Shown here: positions 15,001-30,000 of the stretch, piece by piece
How the letters are laid out: each line of letters begins with the position of its first letter
Numbering within the stretch: position 1 is the first letter of the stretch
Source: Nautilus pompilius
Lineage: Eukaryota > Mollusca > Cephalopoda > Nautilida > Nautilidae
DNA: 64,000 bases
Direction of reading: 5' to 3'
Assembly: GCA_018389105.1 (NCBI GenBank)
Contig: JACATO010000065.1
Location: forward strand, 1,569,001 to 1,633,000
Made by a program: the position numbers and the translations under genes
The notes under the pieces: generated by a model
What the model saw: only the letters and a program-made list of their open reading frames with translations
What the model was told of the DNA's origin: nothing
Database searches by the model: none

Positions 15001-18000
15001 TCAGGTCCATCAGTAGTAAACATAATGCTGAGATTGGCAAAGTGAGTGTTAGGAAGAGAGATGGTGGCTTTGCTGAGGTCAATAAACCAACATGCATAAT
15101 AGAATACAATCAGTTCATGAAAGGTGTTGATTGGACAGATCAAATAATTTTGTACTATTCCTGTAGGCAGAAAAACTGTAAAATGGCCCAAGTAATTTGT
15201 TTTCTACCTTTTGGAATTGGCCACACACAATGCATGCATTGTATAGTTACAATAATGGACCAAAGCTCATTCTGTATGAATACTGAAATTGGTGAAAGAA
15301 CTGTTCAAGGGTTCACGATGATTCAAATGCAGACTCCAATTTGGGTTCTGATGAAAATCCTGCTCCTCAACCCCAAGGACCCAGCTGATAGACTAATTGG
15401 TGGATTTAAAATAAATGTTAGGAAAAAATATCCTCCATCCAACTGGTAAGAAGAAATATCCAGGAAGACACTACAGGGTTATGTAAAAGACGAGGATTCA
15501 GTCATGATACTGGAGTGTTCTGCAAGTGCTACAGAGTACCTCTCTTTGACATGGAATACTTCGACATTTACCATTCTGTGAAGAAGTATTGCCAAAATAT
15601 TGTACAGCGCAAAATCAGAAATGAATTAAAACTGTTTTGTGTCAATAAAGGTTGCTTATCTCTGTTAATACAAAATGTAAAAATACTGAAAAAGGGGTAT
15701 AAACTAAAAAAAAAAAACCTTGGCAGGGAAAGAGTTAAGCTACTTTGTAAAACTTAGCTATGTGAAAGTTCTGTTGGAGAAAGAACAATGGATAACGAAA
15801 ATGACTAGAAAGATAAAATATAAGTACAGAAGTTTTGAAAACTTTGAAAAAATTTTCATACAGATATATTCACACCAGTAAATGCAAAAATAAAAAAAAA
15901 ACAAAACAGGCCTAGCTACATCAAGTATACAGATGTCGATATACCAGGACAGACTCAAATTTTAGTTTTGGTCTTCAGTTGTTTCATAGTTCTTCATACA
16001 GTATTACCATCATTGCAGACATTCTCCACTGAGTGTTCTCTGCACTTCAGATGTTTAACTGATGATTCTTGTCCCATATTTTGCTCTTCTGCATCTTCTC
16101 AATGAAAAGCTGTTTGCCTCAAAGCTGAACAAATTTCTGATGCCGTGGGGTATTTATGCAGTTTAACCAATTCTTCAGTAAGAGCACACAGGAATATGTC
16201 TTCTGAATTTCTTGGTCTGAGAATACTTCATGAATGTGACATCATTACATCATTGCTGGAGCTGACGACAAACCAGATATTATCAAATTCTAAACCAAAC
16301 AAAGGGTGGTGCAAATGTTTTGAATTATTTGGTCCATACAGACATGGTTTTTTACTTTTTTCTGCAATCTTTTGCATGTTGCTGAGGTAGCATCATTTGA
16401 TGTGTTGATCACAAAAAATCCTGATTGGGAATCCCTCATAACTGCAGTTTTCCTCTAGAAGGGTGTCAAAGAAAATGATCTTTACTACAAGCCTATATTT
16501 TTACTGTCTTTATGCTACATGTCCCTATAACAGATATCTAGTGTACGGCTCATAAAAGGAAGAGGCTATTCTATTGAAAATGGTCAGCTGAGCCAGGGAG
16601 GTCACTTTTGTCCACAAAAGAGGTAATATTATACAAACAAAATTACAAGTTGTAGCATAGATATTATTATTTAAGATGATAAAAGTAATTTTTATAAAGT
16701 CTAGCTAATATTTATGAGAACAGTTAAACCTCTTACATGAAATTTTAAAAAGTTATTGCTTAATAAATAAGATTTTTTGCAAAGGAGAAAAAAACCTACT
16801 TGCCAACATTAATAACAAATAAAATGATATTGTTCACATAGTTAGATATATTTAAGACATCCCTGTTACAGCAGTATGCATGAGCCATGGGTAAGAATAT
16901 TCTATTATTTAACACTCACTCTGGATAATCAGCATCAGTTGATGGAGACAGTTTTCCTACTACATCAAGTATTGAATGTTTCTTCACCTGCAGAGAGTCA
17001 CATGACTTAATCTCCCTAGAGCCAACAGCACTCTGGTTCAGTTTGTTGAACCCTTTTATCACCACCAGCAGGCAGCGTGTGAAGTGGAGGCTGTTACTAA
17101 GGTTAACACTGCTGCTGAACTGGAAAGTAAAATACATTACTTAAAACAGGTAAAAACAACAACAGAAAATTATCTTTATATTTCTAAGAATTTCTAGCTT
17201 TAAAATTGCTGTCATGAATATTCTTAAAAAATATTTGAACATATTACCACTGCGAAAGTAGCTTCAGGCTCTCTTTTCTTTAATTGATTGATTAATTAGT
17301 TTTCCATTTATGAAATTTTGGCAAAGCTAAAACTACCTGTGATCCCATCTTTTCTATCTTCACAAATCTCTGCCACTTGAAGATGTAATGTAAAGACTGG
17401 CCAGATATTTGCTCTGCCACGTTCCACTCATAATGATCCATAAAATCTATGTTGGTAGGAAGAAGTGGGTCTTTAAATTGTTCCCAGGTAATGTTAAGTG
17501 ACTGTTCTGGTTCTGAATACCTCACATCAGTAACAACACCTGCTTCTGGTCTTTTGGCTATGACCCACACACCATTGCTGGCAGAGTCCTAGAAGACAAC
17601 ATCAAAAGCAGTTATTATGTAGCTCAACAAATGTAGGATTTTTTCTAAACTACAAATGTGCCACAGGATGGACATAACACTGATTTAATTTGAACTCAGT
17701 GGCAGCCGAATAGAAAGTCAACAGGAACACATTTGTTGTATATGGCCACCTCTGAAGGTTTACCTGGACATGTGCAGAATGGTTAAAACAATTATTGGAT
17801 GAAGTCTTCCATCATCTGCCATATATTAAACTAGAATCTTTCAGCACATGTTAGTAGAGGAAAACAGATTAATGTCTTACTTTTCTCTTACCAGGCTGCA
17901 CGCCACCAGCCCCCCAACAAATAATATAATGTTCTAGTCAAATATAATGTGAATCTGCCAAAACAGGAAGTTTGAACCAGAAAGTAGCTGACAATAACTT

Positions 18001-21000
18001 ACAAGGAAACACCCGTCACTGTGACAAAATTTCACTCGAAGATGGTAATGACCTCCATGATCTAGTGTCAGATCGTTCAGTATCACGTGATCTGTCCACG
18101 GTAAAGCTATGGGGGCAGTAACTTCAAGCCATGCCCTGAAAATGCAAGTTAATTACACAGACCATAACTATTGGCTAAACACTCTGATGTCTTATACATA
18201 AAAGTGTAAAGTATATCTAACACAATATTAAGAATAAAAGCAAATATGAAATCACAAAATGAAAAATTAAATTGTACCCTGACTTCTGATTTTCCTCTTC
18301 AACGATTACTGTGACATTCCGAATGTATGGTACAAGAGTGTGGTTCAGCTGCCAGTGACCGACCAAAACAGAAGTGGAACTTTGAAAATCCTTATCAGGA
18401 CAGTGCTTTTCTGTTTCACGATTTTCTAAAAAGATAGATTTCCAAATATTATAGAATTTTTCGAAAATACCTGAGGTAAAACAACAAATCTGGTAATAAA
18501 ATAAATTTTAATATTTATTTAAACAGTAGAAACATGGTTATATCAACTGGGTGATGATGCAAGTGATGTGAAATTAAATGTCTGCAACACCAGCTGATTA
18601 GTCTTCTTAATTAACAACAACAGTACTATGGCATCTCCATGTTCAAACCAAAATAATAAGTAACTTGAATTACCAGATCTGCAGGGATGACCATCTATAA
18701 TGGTAATGTTTCCTTGGACACCAGCAGGCAAAACAGTGACCCCATCAGATGAAACAGCAATATTCCCCAATTCGTTGAATGCTTTAACAGTGACGTAGTA
18801 TTTCTGGAAATGAGCAGCAAATGGCATTGGACCGATGATAAATTTAAATATAATTATATGCTGAGCTATTTTATTTAAAATTTCTACTAAAGTAAGTAAT
18901 TCTTTAAAAACTCAGCTTATTATGCAACAAATCTCCGGAATACAATTTATTAACTGCTGAACATCTATTGCCTTAAAATTTCTTTTGACATAACTTGTTA
19001 AATGAGTTTTCCAGTCTCATATTTGCAACTGCATCTAATAAGAATTCATTTGCTTCCTTTTTTTATACTCAGCATCAACATTTTATTTATATTTATTATA
19101 AATGGAACATAAATAATATGAAAAATAATATTAGACATTTCTACATAGTTATAGTTTTAGAATTGTTATTGCTGTTGATCAAAGTAATTAGTTCTTACCT
19201 CAAAACTTTGGAGATTTAAATTCCTGAACAGATAGGTCAGATGTGCAGTAGTCAACATGACTGGCTGAACAACATCTTGTGCACCAGGTGCTGTTCCCAC
19301 ACTGATGTTGTAGAAGACTTCTTGATCACGAGTAACAAAACCCCACCACGAGACACGTAGTTGGCCAGCTGTAGTTTGATAGTCTACATCTTCTGGATAC
19401 TAAATAAATGCATAAATTATAAATAAAATTTTATATGAATTTTAACTTTGTTTTACTCAAACTTTCAGTTCATTAAAATTCTGCCTATTGATCTATTAAT
19501 CCTTGACACCAAAATATCCAACAAACAGCTTCTCATACTCCATTACATGACTTCACCTCTCACCTGATCTTCACTGTCCATACTCCATTCTATTGCTTCT
19601 GCAACATCCACATCACTAAAGTAAAACAACAAATCTTTTTTTCAATTTTTGCTGTTATTTAATTTTAAAAAACTTTCTTTCCCAAAAGTAATTAGATATA
19701 CTACAGATATTCAATCTAAGTATAAATTTGAATGTTTTTTTTTTCAGAAAGATATTTTCATAAAATGTTAATTATTTTTTGTTTTGAAAACTAGAAAGAC
19801 AACAGATGTCAAAAAGTCCAACTGTGCAAATAATGGAGGTGATTCTGTGTGATTTCTTATTCAGGCCTGAAAATCGCATCATACACATCCTCCTGAAGAC
19901 ATTATCTGAAAGCTTTATCTAGCCTAAAGGTGAATCAGTGTAGGACATCAATTAAACAGCGTACCTGATGTTTTAAGCCAGCTGAGCTGACCTCCATGAC
20001 AACTCCTCTTGCAGGTTTGCCAACTTTGTGGTAGTATGGCTGGGAGGTGCCCACAGCAGACAGGCCAGCTGAGTTCATGGCCTTTATGCTAACATAGTAG
20101 GTGTGGTCTCCATGCAGCATCCAGTCAAGTTTTGTTGTGTCTATGGCAACGCACTGGGATGATGATGGACACTGGCTGTAGTGGTGTAATCCTGCAGGGC
20201 TGTATGACAAGACTTGCTGACTGCCAGATGTGTGACCTGTTGAAAACACCACAATAATTTGTCAACAAGAGGTCATACTTATGCACCTTTTCCTCTTTGA
20301 TTTGCTGCACTGCTTATTGGTTGTTGTATTAAACTTACCTATAGCCACATAGTATGTGAAATTTCTGACATCAGGTGTGTTTTCGACAAACTGTGTTTTA
20401 TTCCAAGCTGCCAGTAAATACCTGCGTCCATCGGACAAGATCTTAGAAGAGACATGAAAAGTGCCCTGAAACACCGGGGGCACAACACTGACAATTATTG
20501 GTCCAATAACCTGTAATAAAAAATAAAAGATTACCGTGAATTAGAGCCAAACCATTTTACAATATTTGGTAGAACAGTGTACACCACATTATATTTGTAT
20601 ACATTTCAAAATCTGTTGCAAAAGATAACCAGTTATGTAATAAAATAAAAACTGTGAGAAAGAAAATGAATTTACCTTCTCTTTTTATTTCAGGTTTTCC
20701 AGTTTTGTGATGGAGTTCAAAGGAAAAATTAATAATTGCTCTTGGTCTTAATTATAAATTTAATCCTTTTTCTCTGAGACAAGATGGAGAACAGCTTCTT
20801 TACTGTCAGACCTGATATAGCTTAGTTGTTTGCATTTTAAGCTAAAAGTACATTTTAAAATTATCAACATCATAAATCTGTATTTGGGCAGGTACAAAAG
20901 CTATTATATGAAGTATTTAAACATTGAAGTTATTTCTTCTTGAAATTTGCTAGTGTAAAAAAATTGTTTTCAAATTTCTGTATAAAAACATCATGGAAGA

Positions 21001-24000
21001 GGATGAGCTCACTTTTCTAGTCTTCAAACCAGCTCCATTTATTGCTTCTATGATGATAAAAACTTCATCTCCATCATCCAGATCTGGATGAAAAAATGTG
21101 TGCCTGGAGTTCGTATTAGTAGAAACCAAATCCACCAAATCAAAGATGTCAGCTGAAGGAACGGTGCTCAGACCAACAAGGTACTCCTCGACATGGCTTT
21201 CTCTGTCTTCTCCTCTCCAACTAAAGCGGAGCTGATATAAATAAACATATCACATGATTACCAACACACATTTATCACAATTGATGCAAAACTGATTCTT
21301 TAAAATTTTCCACTGTATTAAAAATTATAACCAATAATAAACAATAATGTAGTAATATTTTAAGCCTGTTTATCATAACTAGAAAAAAAGACATATAACA
21401 TTAAAATACTTAAAATTAATCAATTTATTTCTACTAATTTGTTGAATATATTATGTTATTTTCTTTAAATTTTTTGTTCCCCAAAAATAAGGACTTTTGT
21501 AGATTAGTGACTCCTCACAAATCTCAATTTCACCAAGATTTATCAGCTTTCTATTTATTTGTAATATTTTACAGGAACAAAAATAATAAGAAAAGATTTT
21601 CTTCAATGATTTTCTGCTAAATACATTAATAACAATCATTAATGTATTGATGTGAACTGTGTAGATGATACTGCATTTGGTACTTTTAGTTCTATTTAAG
21701 ATGAATCTATTTCAGTAATAGTTTATTTGGTAAAATCTCAAATAAGCCATAAATTGCTTTCACTAAACCTCTCTGAAAAATTGCAAAGATACAGCTGTTT
21801 ACCTCTACATTTATCTTGTTTAATACAAACTGTACTGTATTTAGATATCCTAACTTACCTAAAAACAAATATTACCACAAAACACAATATTAAGTTACTC
21901 AGTTTTTTTTTTCTTTTTTTGGCAATGACTTATTTATTATTCTAAGACTCTAGTGATTACCCAATTTCGATTCTCCCATCATTAAAAACTTACACATGAA
22001 AAACATTAATTTGCATCAGAAGCCAATTTTATTGCATCATCCAAACTATTAGGTCATTACAGAAGTTTTGTCTGTATTTTTTACTGCAACAATGACTTCA
22101 TGCTGTTGATGAACATGAAGTTTATTAATCAAAGTGAGTTCCATTACAATCAATACACTTATGCCAACGAGGTACAAGCGCATTTATACCATTTTGAGAA
22201 ATATCTAGATTTCTGGAGTTGATAAACTGTTGGAAGGCAATTTCAATTGCTGCTTGGTTGGAGAAGGATTTCATACAGAGGAAGCTGTTGAGGTGTTTGA
22301 AGAGCTGGCAGTCTGTGGGAGAAGGGTCTGGTGAATAGGTTGGGTGAGGGAGAACTTTGTACCCCAACGTGTTCAGTTTCTGAAGAGTCATGAGGACAAG
22401 CATTGTTGTGGAACAGGATTGGGTCTCTTTGATTCACCAATGCCAGCTGTCACTGGGAGAGTTTCTGATGAACAGCATTTAATTCACAATGGTAACTTTC
22501 AGCTGTGATGGTTTCTCCAGGTTGCAAGAAGTTATAGTGGATGACACTAGTTGCAGTCATCCAGACAGTGACCATGACCTTCTTTGGGTGGAGGCTGGGT
22601 CTCGGAATGTGGTTAGGCGCCTTGTCTCTGTCAAGCCACTGTGCTGATTATTTGTGATTGTCGTAGAAGCTCCATTTTTCCATCACACGTAAAGATTCGG
22701 TCAAGAAATGGGTCGATTTTGTTTCTCATGACAAGTGAAGAGCAGATCTCCAATCGACGATTTCATTGTTGTTCATCCAACTCATGATGCACCCACTTGT
22801 CAAGCCTTTTCACCTGGCTGATTGCATCAAGATGCCGGGAAACAGTTGCAGTGTTTATGTCAAGCTCTCCAGCAATTTCTCGCACTGTTTTTCTTGGATC
22901 AGCTTCAGCTGAGGCTTTCAGACAGTTGTCATCATGGCTGGAAGGACATCTGCTAGTTCCTTATCTTCGAGGCTCACATCTCCTGATCGAAACTTTGCAA
23001 ACCATCATTGTACTGTACACTCATTTGCTGTGTCCTCGCCCCATGCTTGCTTAATGTTACGAGTCACCTCTCTCGCTTTGTGGTCCGGTTTGAACTTGTG
23101 AAGAGAAATGGCCTGAAAAACTTTTCTATCCAAGCTTCACCCAGAACCCAGAAACAAATATCCATTTTATGATTTTTAAAAAGGTAGGTTGTGCATAATG
23201 TACACCAAAGCACAGGCTACAAAACGATATGTAACTTATCTACATACATCCTCACAAGCATTCGATAAATGAACCCCAAATCTTTTGTAACAACACAATA
23301 TATTCTCATTTGTTAAAGTGTATTTCACACCTTGATAAAAGCAATGTTAAATGTTGGTTTTGGTTATGTTTTTGGTTTATAATTTATGTATTTAATCTTT
23401 TATAATATTTTCTTTTAGTCCAAACAATATTTGGTGAAGTTTACCACTTTATTACTCTTTAGTTGAATCTCCACAAGAAATGAATATATCACAGATGTGT
23501 TTAGTACAGATATTCTCTGAATATCAGAAGAGGGCTTTTTATCATGTTGAAAACTTGTATTTACTTTGTAGCACATAATGAACACAATATTTTATTAAAA
23601 CATAAAGCAATGCATAATTTTGGCTGTAAGTTTATAATGTGCAAAAATTGTATGACAGAAACGTGATTAGTGTAAGAGTTTTTAATATATCTACGTGGCT
23701 TCTGTACAGAAATAATAAATTGAGGAAATTTCAGAAACAAGTTTAAAGTTATTTACATTCATAATTTTAATTCATAGAATTGTTGCTTATTATATTTTCC
23801 AATAGATTTTCATAAAGAAAATAGATTGATGAATTTTTGAAAACAAATTATATCACTTCAAATTAGAAACTTTATAGGAAAGGATCTAAGCTTGAATTCT
23901 CTGAAATCTTTTAGAAGGTTAGCATCATATCATTAGCTACTTTTACTGCTTCATACCAAAAAATAAAGAAGCAATGGCTTTTAAATGTTAGAATATTCAC

Positions 24001-27000
24001 AATCAAAATTTATGACAGTAAAAATAAATAATGTGACTCCCTCACCTGTCTTTCCTCATTCAGATAGATTTTGCTACCTGCAGCTTCAATCAGGCTGCAC
24101 TGTTTGTCAGAAATATCAGTGGACTTTAGGCTGCCATTTTGTTGCTTATACTTTGGATAGAGATGAACATTGTTCACTTGATGTATTTTGTGACTGTAAA
24201 TAACAAAGATCCCAGTCTCTCTGATTCTGTTTTATCCCATTTAGCCAACTGTATGGTATTCATGTCCATAGACCTTATACATGTAATTCACAGAATACTG
24301 TATTGGTTGAATCTAGTATTCTTAAAATTAGTACTATTAATTTTATTTTTTCATGTTAAAGTCTATACTGAAATTCATTCTTTCCAAGTTTGCTTTAAAC
24401 AAGAAGTTAAAATGTTTAGAAATGATATTCTTTTGAAAACAGACTGAATTACATACACAGTGGTCTTTGCATACATGAGTTTAGTTTGCTATTGTGTATG
24501 GTATTATTCTGACAATACATTAAATAATGCAGCACATTTTGTTGCTACATTTTAAAAATAATCTCACCTGCAATTAGTTGGCAAGTTCTTGATGACTTTA
24601 AGCCACCTTCTGCTGTCCATCAGCCATACTGTCCCTTGCTGGTCCCTGAGGAGGCCTTCTGCAGAGTGAATGTGGTCTATATCAACCTCAAACACATCAG
24701 GAGGAGTGTTGTCAATGGCAACTCCATCTGAACAAACTGGTTCAGAGGGTTCCAGAGCATTGTTATAGGCAACCACTGTGCAGAAGAACTTCCCATTTCC
24801 TGGAGCTGTCCAACTGGCAAAAGTGTCTGTGGTATTAGATATCTTAAAAAACAAATTGCAAAAAAATGTGCACTAATAACCCACAAATGTAAAGCTTAAT
24901 ATATCTTCCCTTTTCTTCTCCCAACACTATTTATCAAATCCATGGAAGAAATAGCACTGTAGAAAATATGCAAACTTTGATTACAATTAAAGCATATTTT
25001 AAGAGAAGTTAAAACTTAATAGGAGACAATAATAATAAAAAATTACCAACCCAACTGGTGTTAATGTTTATGAAGAAAAATTTCTTAGCAAGTTCAAACT
25101 AAACAAAAGAACATTCATTAAAAAATAAATATTTTTGAAAAGATTGGACATAAGATTAAATTAGGAAGTGGTATGATAATTTATCTCTGAACCTGAACAC
25201 TGGTGATGTTCTCACTAATGGCTTTGCTTGTCCAATTTACATTGAAATAAACAAAATGGTCATTATTTTTCTCCTTTAGTTAATTATTCAGTAGTTAATG
25301 AGTGTTACTATATATCCAAATATTTACCGATCTGTTGGAACCAAAACCAAAATCCTTTCCAGTTTTGCAGCTGGTGCCAAATATGTACTGATAGATCTGG
25401 ATGCCACTTTCGCGATCAAAAAATCCACTCCAAGCTGCATGTAGCTGAAGTCCCCTTTGAAAGTCAATGTCAGGCTGACCAACAATACTATCATAGACAA
25501 CACCTGGCTGAGGAAGACTCAGATCAACGGTGATCTGAAACAGTAATTATGAATTAAAGACAATCTTAGGATTCATAATTCTTTGGTAATTTATAGTGTG
25601 CAGAACAGGGAAGAAAAGTTTGTTGTTGTAATCCTTAATTAAATGTATAGATGAGCTATACAACTGATGTCATATGCTTTGACCTTATTTAAGAATTACT
25701 CTTTCTGTAACAATGAGCACTATATTCGATTACCAAAACAAAAGATTAATCTGTTGTATGCAAGAATATTATTAAAAATTAAAAATATATTATTAACTGT
25801 TACAAAGATGAGATAATGTAAATACTGTAAAAAAATTTTTTACCTGAAATTTCTTTGTGGTAGAGAGTCCAGCCATGTTGGTGACCTTTATTTCAAACAC
25901 ATAATCATATTCATGCTTTCCACTGGGGGTTGAAGAGACTGGGGAGATGCTATATTGTCTAAAGAAGCAATCTCTGGCAGCTGTGCAGGAGCATTCCGGC
26001 GGTGGACAGGATGGATGAGCAGTCTGTAAAAGATACATCATTTTTGAGTACACAAAACGTAAAATGCAAGGCTCAGTTCACTTTAAAGCTATTATAAGGT
26101 AAGTAACATGCATACCTGTAAAACTGCCAATATCTGTGAAGACTTTGGGTAAATTAACAGCTAATAGTAGCCATATTATTAACATCATTTATCACCAACA
26201 TCCCTCAGTCTGTTGTGGATAATAACACCACTGTACTCAGTTACATATTATTCCTGTCATTTAATTTTTATTTCATGGTTCATTGAAGAAAAGAACTAAA
26301 TAAATATTATTGTTTACTGCAAAACTGATGTGGAATATCATTTAGTATTTGTTCAAACAATAGCTCACACATACAACATGGCCACAAGAAAGGTTAGTAA
26401 GTATCAAGGAGAGATGTAGGTACAGTGCTTACAGTTGGTCTTCTCACAGCCACTCTGCCAGAGGAAAGAATGGAACTGGTATTTTGTTCATCATACAGAA
26501 GCCAAGTGATCTCATGTAAACCACTGTGGTCATCAAAGGCTTCAAATTCCAGCCTGTTGATAAAAATGGTTACATTATAAAGTACGTGCTGTAGCAGGAG
26601 CCACAGATTTATCTCCCCTCCTCTTGAGATCATCTTGTCTAGCAAGCGGAGCAATACTTTATACATAGCCATCATTGACTCTCTGAACTTTCTTTCATTA
26701 TACAGATTCTTATTAAGCAGGATTAAATCAAAATCTGGTGCAAGTCCTAGAGATAACTTTATACAAATCTTTAAACTTAATTTGAAATGTTTTGAAAACA
26801 AATAAGCAAAAGGTTTAAGAGAGAACACTGCACTTTATCATATACATTAGAAAATCTAAACTGCAGTTGAATGCATCTATATAGCTTGAAAGAAATCGAT
26901 TTATTTCCTTTTTTGGTATGTATACAATCACTTCTTTTGGTTTTATATAAGTTACTCAATTAACTTCCCTTGTACAATTTTCTCTCCAATAAAAACAATT

Positions 27001-30000
27001 TAAGTTAGAAAGCAAATACCAGCTTCAGCTGAATAAACTTACATCATCTGAAATAAATCTTGGGAATGATGAACAGCTAGTCTGTTAACCCCATCTCTAG
27101 TGAGCCATACATCCTGCACAACTGGAGGAGAGGAATCAAAATGTAACAAGATGCTGTCAATCATATAACCTCCCAACACATCCAGAGCTTTGACCCAAAT
27201 TTTAGCTGCATCCCCATCAGACTGAGAAAATGTGAAGACATGTTGCTGAGCCTGAAAATGTACACAATAATCTACTCTGAAAAGGTAATTCAATGTGTAG
27301 TAGCCTTAATTTGGAGCTCATCAATAAAATATTCCATGTCTTATGTAATTAATTTGTTAGTGCATATACTTACATGTCTATTAGCATGTGACTTAGAGAT
27401 ATGTAGATGACACAATGTGTTACCATGAAAATATTATTAAAACACCTTTCATCAAAGTATTCTTCTGTTATAACACTGCATGGAGTCTGTATCTAGAGAC
27501 CAACACAAAAATAGCTCTTTTTGTTCTGATATGAAGAAAAACACCAACAACGGTTTTTTCTATACTATGCGCCACTAACATTTCAAAATATTCATAGAGG
27601 ATAAATTGTTCTTAAATTTGCACATTTTTTTTTGTATGTGAACTTGAAGATCATTAATATATTTACCTTTAAAAGCAAATTTTCTACCCTGCATAGACCA
27701 CATCCAGTTTATTTTGATAAATGTATAAATTGTGGAAAATTTAGCCAAACCTACAAGTCACCACATCAGTCTGTCTGTGGAATTTCAGCTTTGATTAAGG
27801 TCCACAACATAAAATATATATCATTTGGCTTTTTAAAATTGTGCTTGCAAATAATATTTATTCTGCTCTGTTTGTTTGTAAACTATTAAGAGGAATTATT
27901 TCAAAATAAGCTTTTGAAAGACCCAATTGTCACATTAATTTCACTTTAGGAAAAAAAAATATGCCATTTTATCAGAGATTCATATAAATGACAATTCACG
28001 CCATCAGTTGTTTATCTTCAGAATAAAAACAATTTGAAAATAGCTACAACTGTTATTGACATTTATGATTACTTTTTTACGTTCTCTATAGGCAAAACCA
28101 AACAATTACAGAAAATTGAAACAATCAATTAATTTGAAAATTAAGGAAACACAAAATTAAATAATAATAATAATAATATAGATATCCAGAGCAAAAGAAA
28201 ATACAATGTTTAGAGGGAGAAAATTTGAAAAAAATTTAATTTATTTTTATTTTCTGTATGCTAAGTTTTCATATAATGTATAATTTAAAAAGTTTTTTTA
28301 TTTAAAATAAATTAGCGTGTTGATTGTTCACAGTTCATCATACAAAGTAAATGTTTCATCCAAGAAAAAAGATAAAATCTCCATGTATATGCTACTGTAA
28401 ATTTTCTAGAGGGAAACAAATTTCTCAAATAGCTTATTATCTGCTTATCTAACAGTGCTCAAGTCCTATGATGATAACCTCTCAAGTACATTATAACTAT
28501 ATATGGCTAGAGGGTGCGTTTGCAAAAGAGATTCTTATCATCTTCATCATGTTTCAATACTAGGTTAGAATCTATTTTTTACTGCCACTTACTATTTTCT
28601 GATTTGGTGAGGCAACCTGTACAACAGTAATTTTAAAATTCATGAACCTTTGTATATCTATTGTACCAACTTATTGTAACTGTTTAAATTTAATTTTCCC
28701 ACAAAAAGTTAATAACCCAAACTTTACATTTTGAAAGAGAAACAAAACAAAAATGTCTGATTGCCCATAAAAATAATTAAAAGAAGTAACAAGCTTTCTA
28801 CAGAGTGAGCTGACTTACAGAAACTTTCGACATCCCATGACCAAGATGCTGAAATTTAGTTGGGCAGTGACAGAGTTTTAAAGAGTTAAACTCTGTCACA
28901 AGATGCCAACAAATTGATACAGACCTGGATGCTTGCCACAGTGGTCCAATTCTGAATCCATGCTTTGGTTGGTCGGCCAGAATCAGAAGCAATTTGAAAA
29001 GATGTGATTCCGTTGCTGTTAGTCACAGCCTCCTTCGAGCGGTACTGGGGAGGCTGACCTGTCACCCTATCATACGCTGGCTCCACAAGGGAGTGATGAT
29101 CTCTAATTGCCAACAATAAGCCTTGATTCACATGAACAGGATTCCTGAAATGGTTGGTCCACACCAGTTTCACCTGCCGTACACAGATACAGGAGGGGGT
29201 TTAAATGTAAGAGATAGTTTAACACTGACAAAAATTATAATACATTTTAGGAAAAATCTGCTATTATAAAAGAATTTTAAAATGAATATTGTTACCTGCT
29301 CATTTAGTTTTGTATGCCAAATCTTTCCACCATTTTGAAATGAACCAGAAATCACCATCTTAGTTGCAGGAACAATTTCAACAGCGGATCCTTTGTCAAA
29401 CAGAACAAATCGTCTTGCATTGCGATGATTCCCAGATTTGTCAAAGACTTCAAGCATAACAGAATATACACCTAAATAAAAATAATAACAATAATAATAA
29501 TAATAATATCATACAAATATGTTAAATAAATCTGCTGAAAGAACTTTCTTTTTATTATTTTTAAATGTCTACATGCAAACGTTTTGTTCAGTGTGATATC
29601 AAGTGATATAAAGTAATTTATCATGAAACATATGTTAATTATGGTTTTTCCAGTAACTATGGAATTTAGGTGTACAAAATGTTTTGTCTGTGGATTTTAT
29701 AACCTAACAATTGTCTTCATTTAGATATTCAACTTTTACTTTTAAAAAAATTGTAATACCTATTATTCTTTATAAAGTCATATTCTAAAGTTTATTTGGC
29801 TAGAAAATCAAGTTAATGGGTTCGTAATGTATATTAGAATAGATCATTTACAGAAATCTAGTGGACTTGATTATAAATGTTACATATAGCTAATGATCAT
29901 TACGTTTGAATAGTTGTACATTGTTACATTATAATAGCTAGATAATCCTGAAAGTCTATGGTATTGAAAGGGATTCTAATGTTATGCTGAAATTGTCTGA

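Noticed and set aside
24046..24842. Apparent phase error between exons 17 and 19
   Set aside because: Resolved by an 85-nt exon at 24,046-24,130 with good splice sites that restores phase without a stop.
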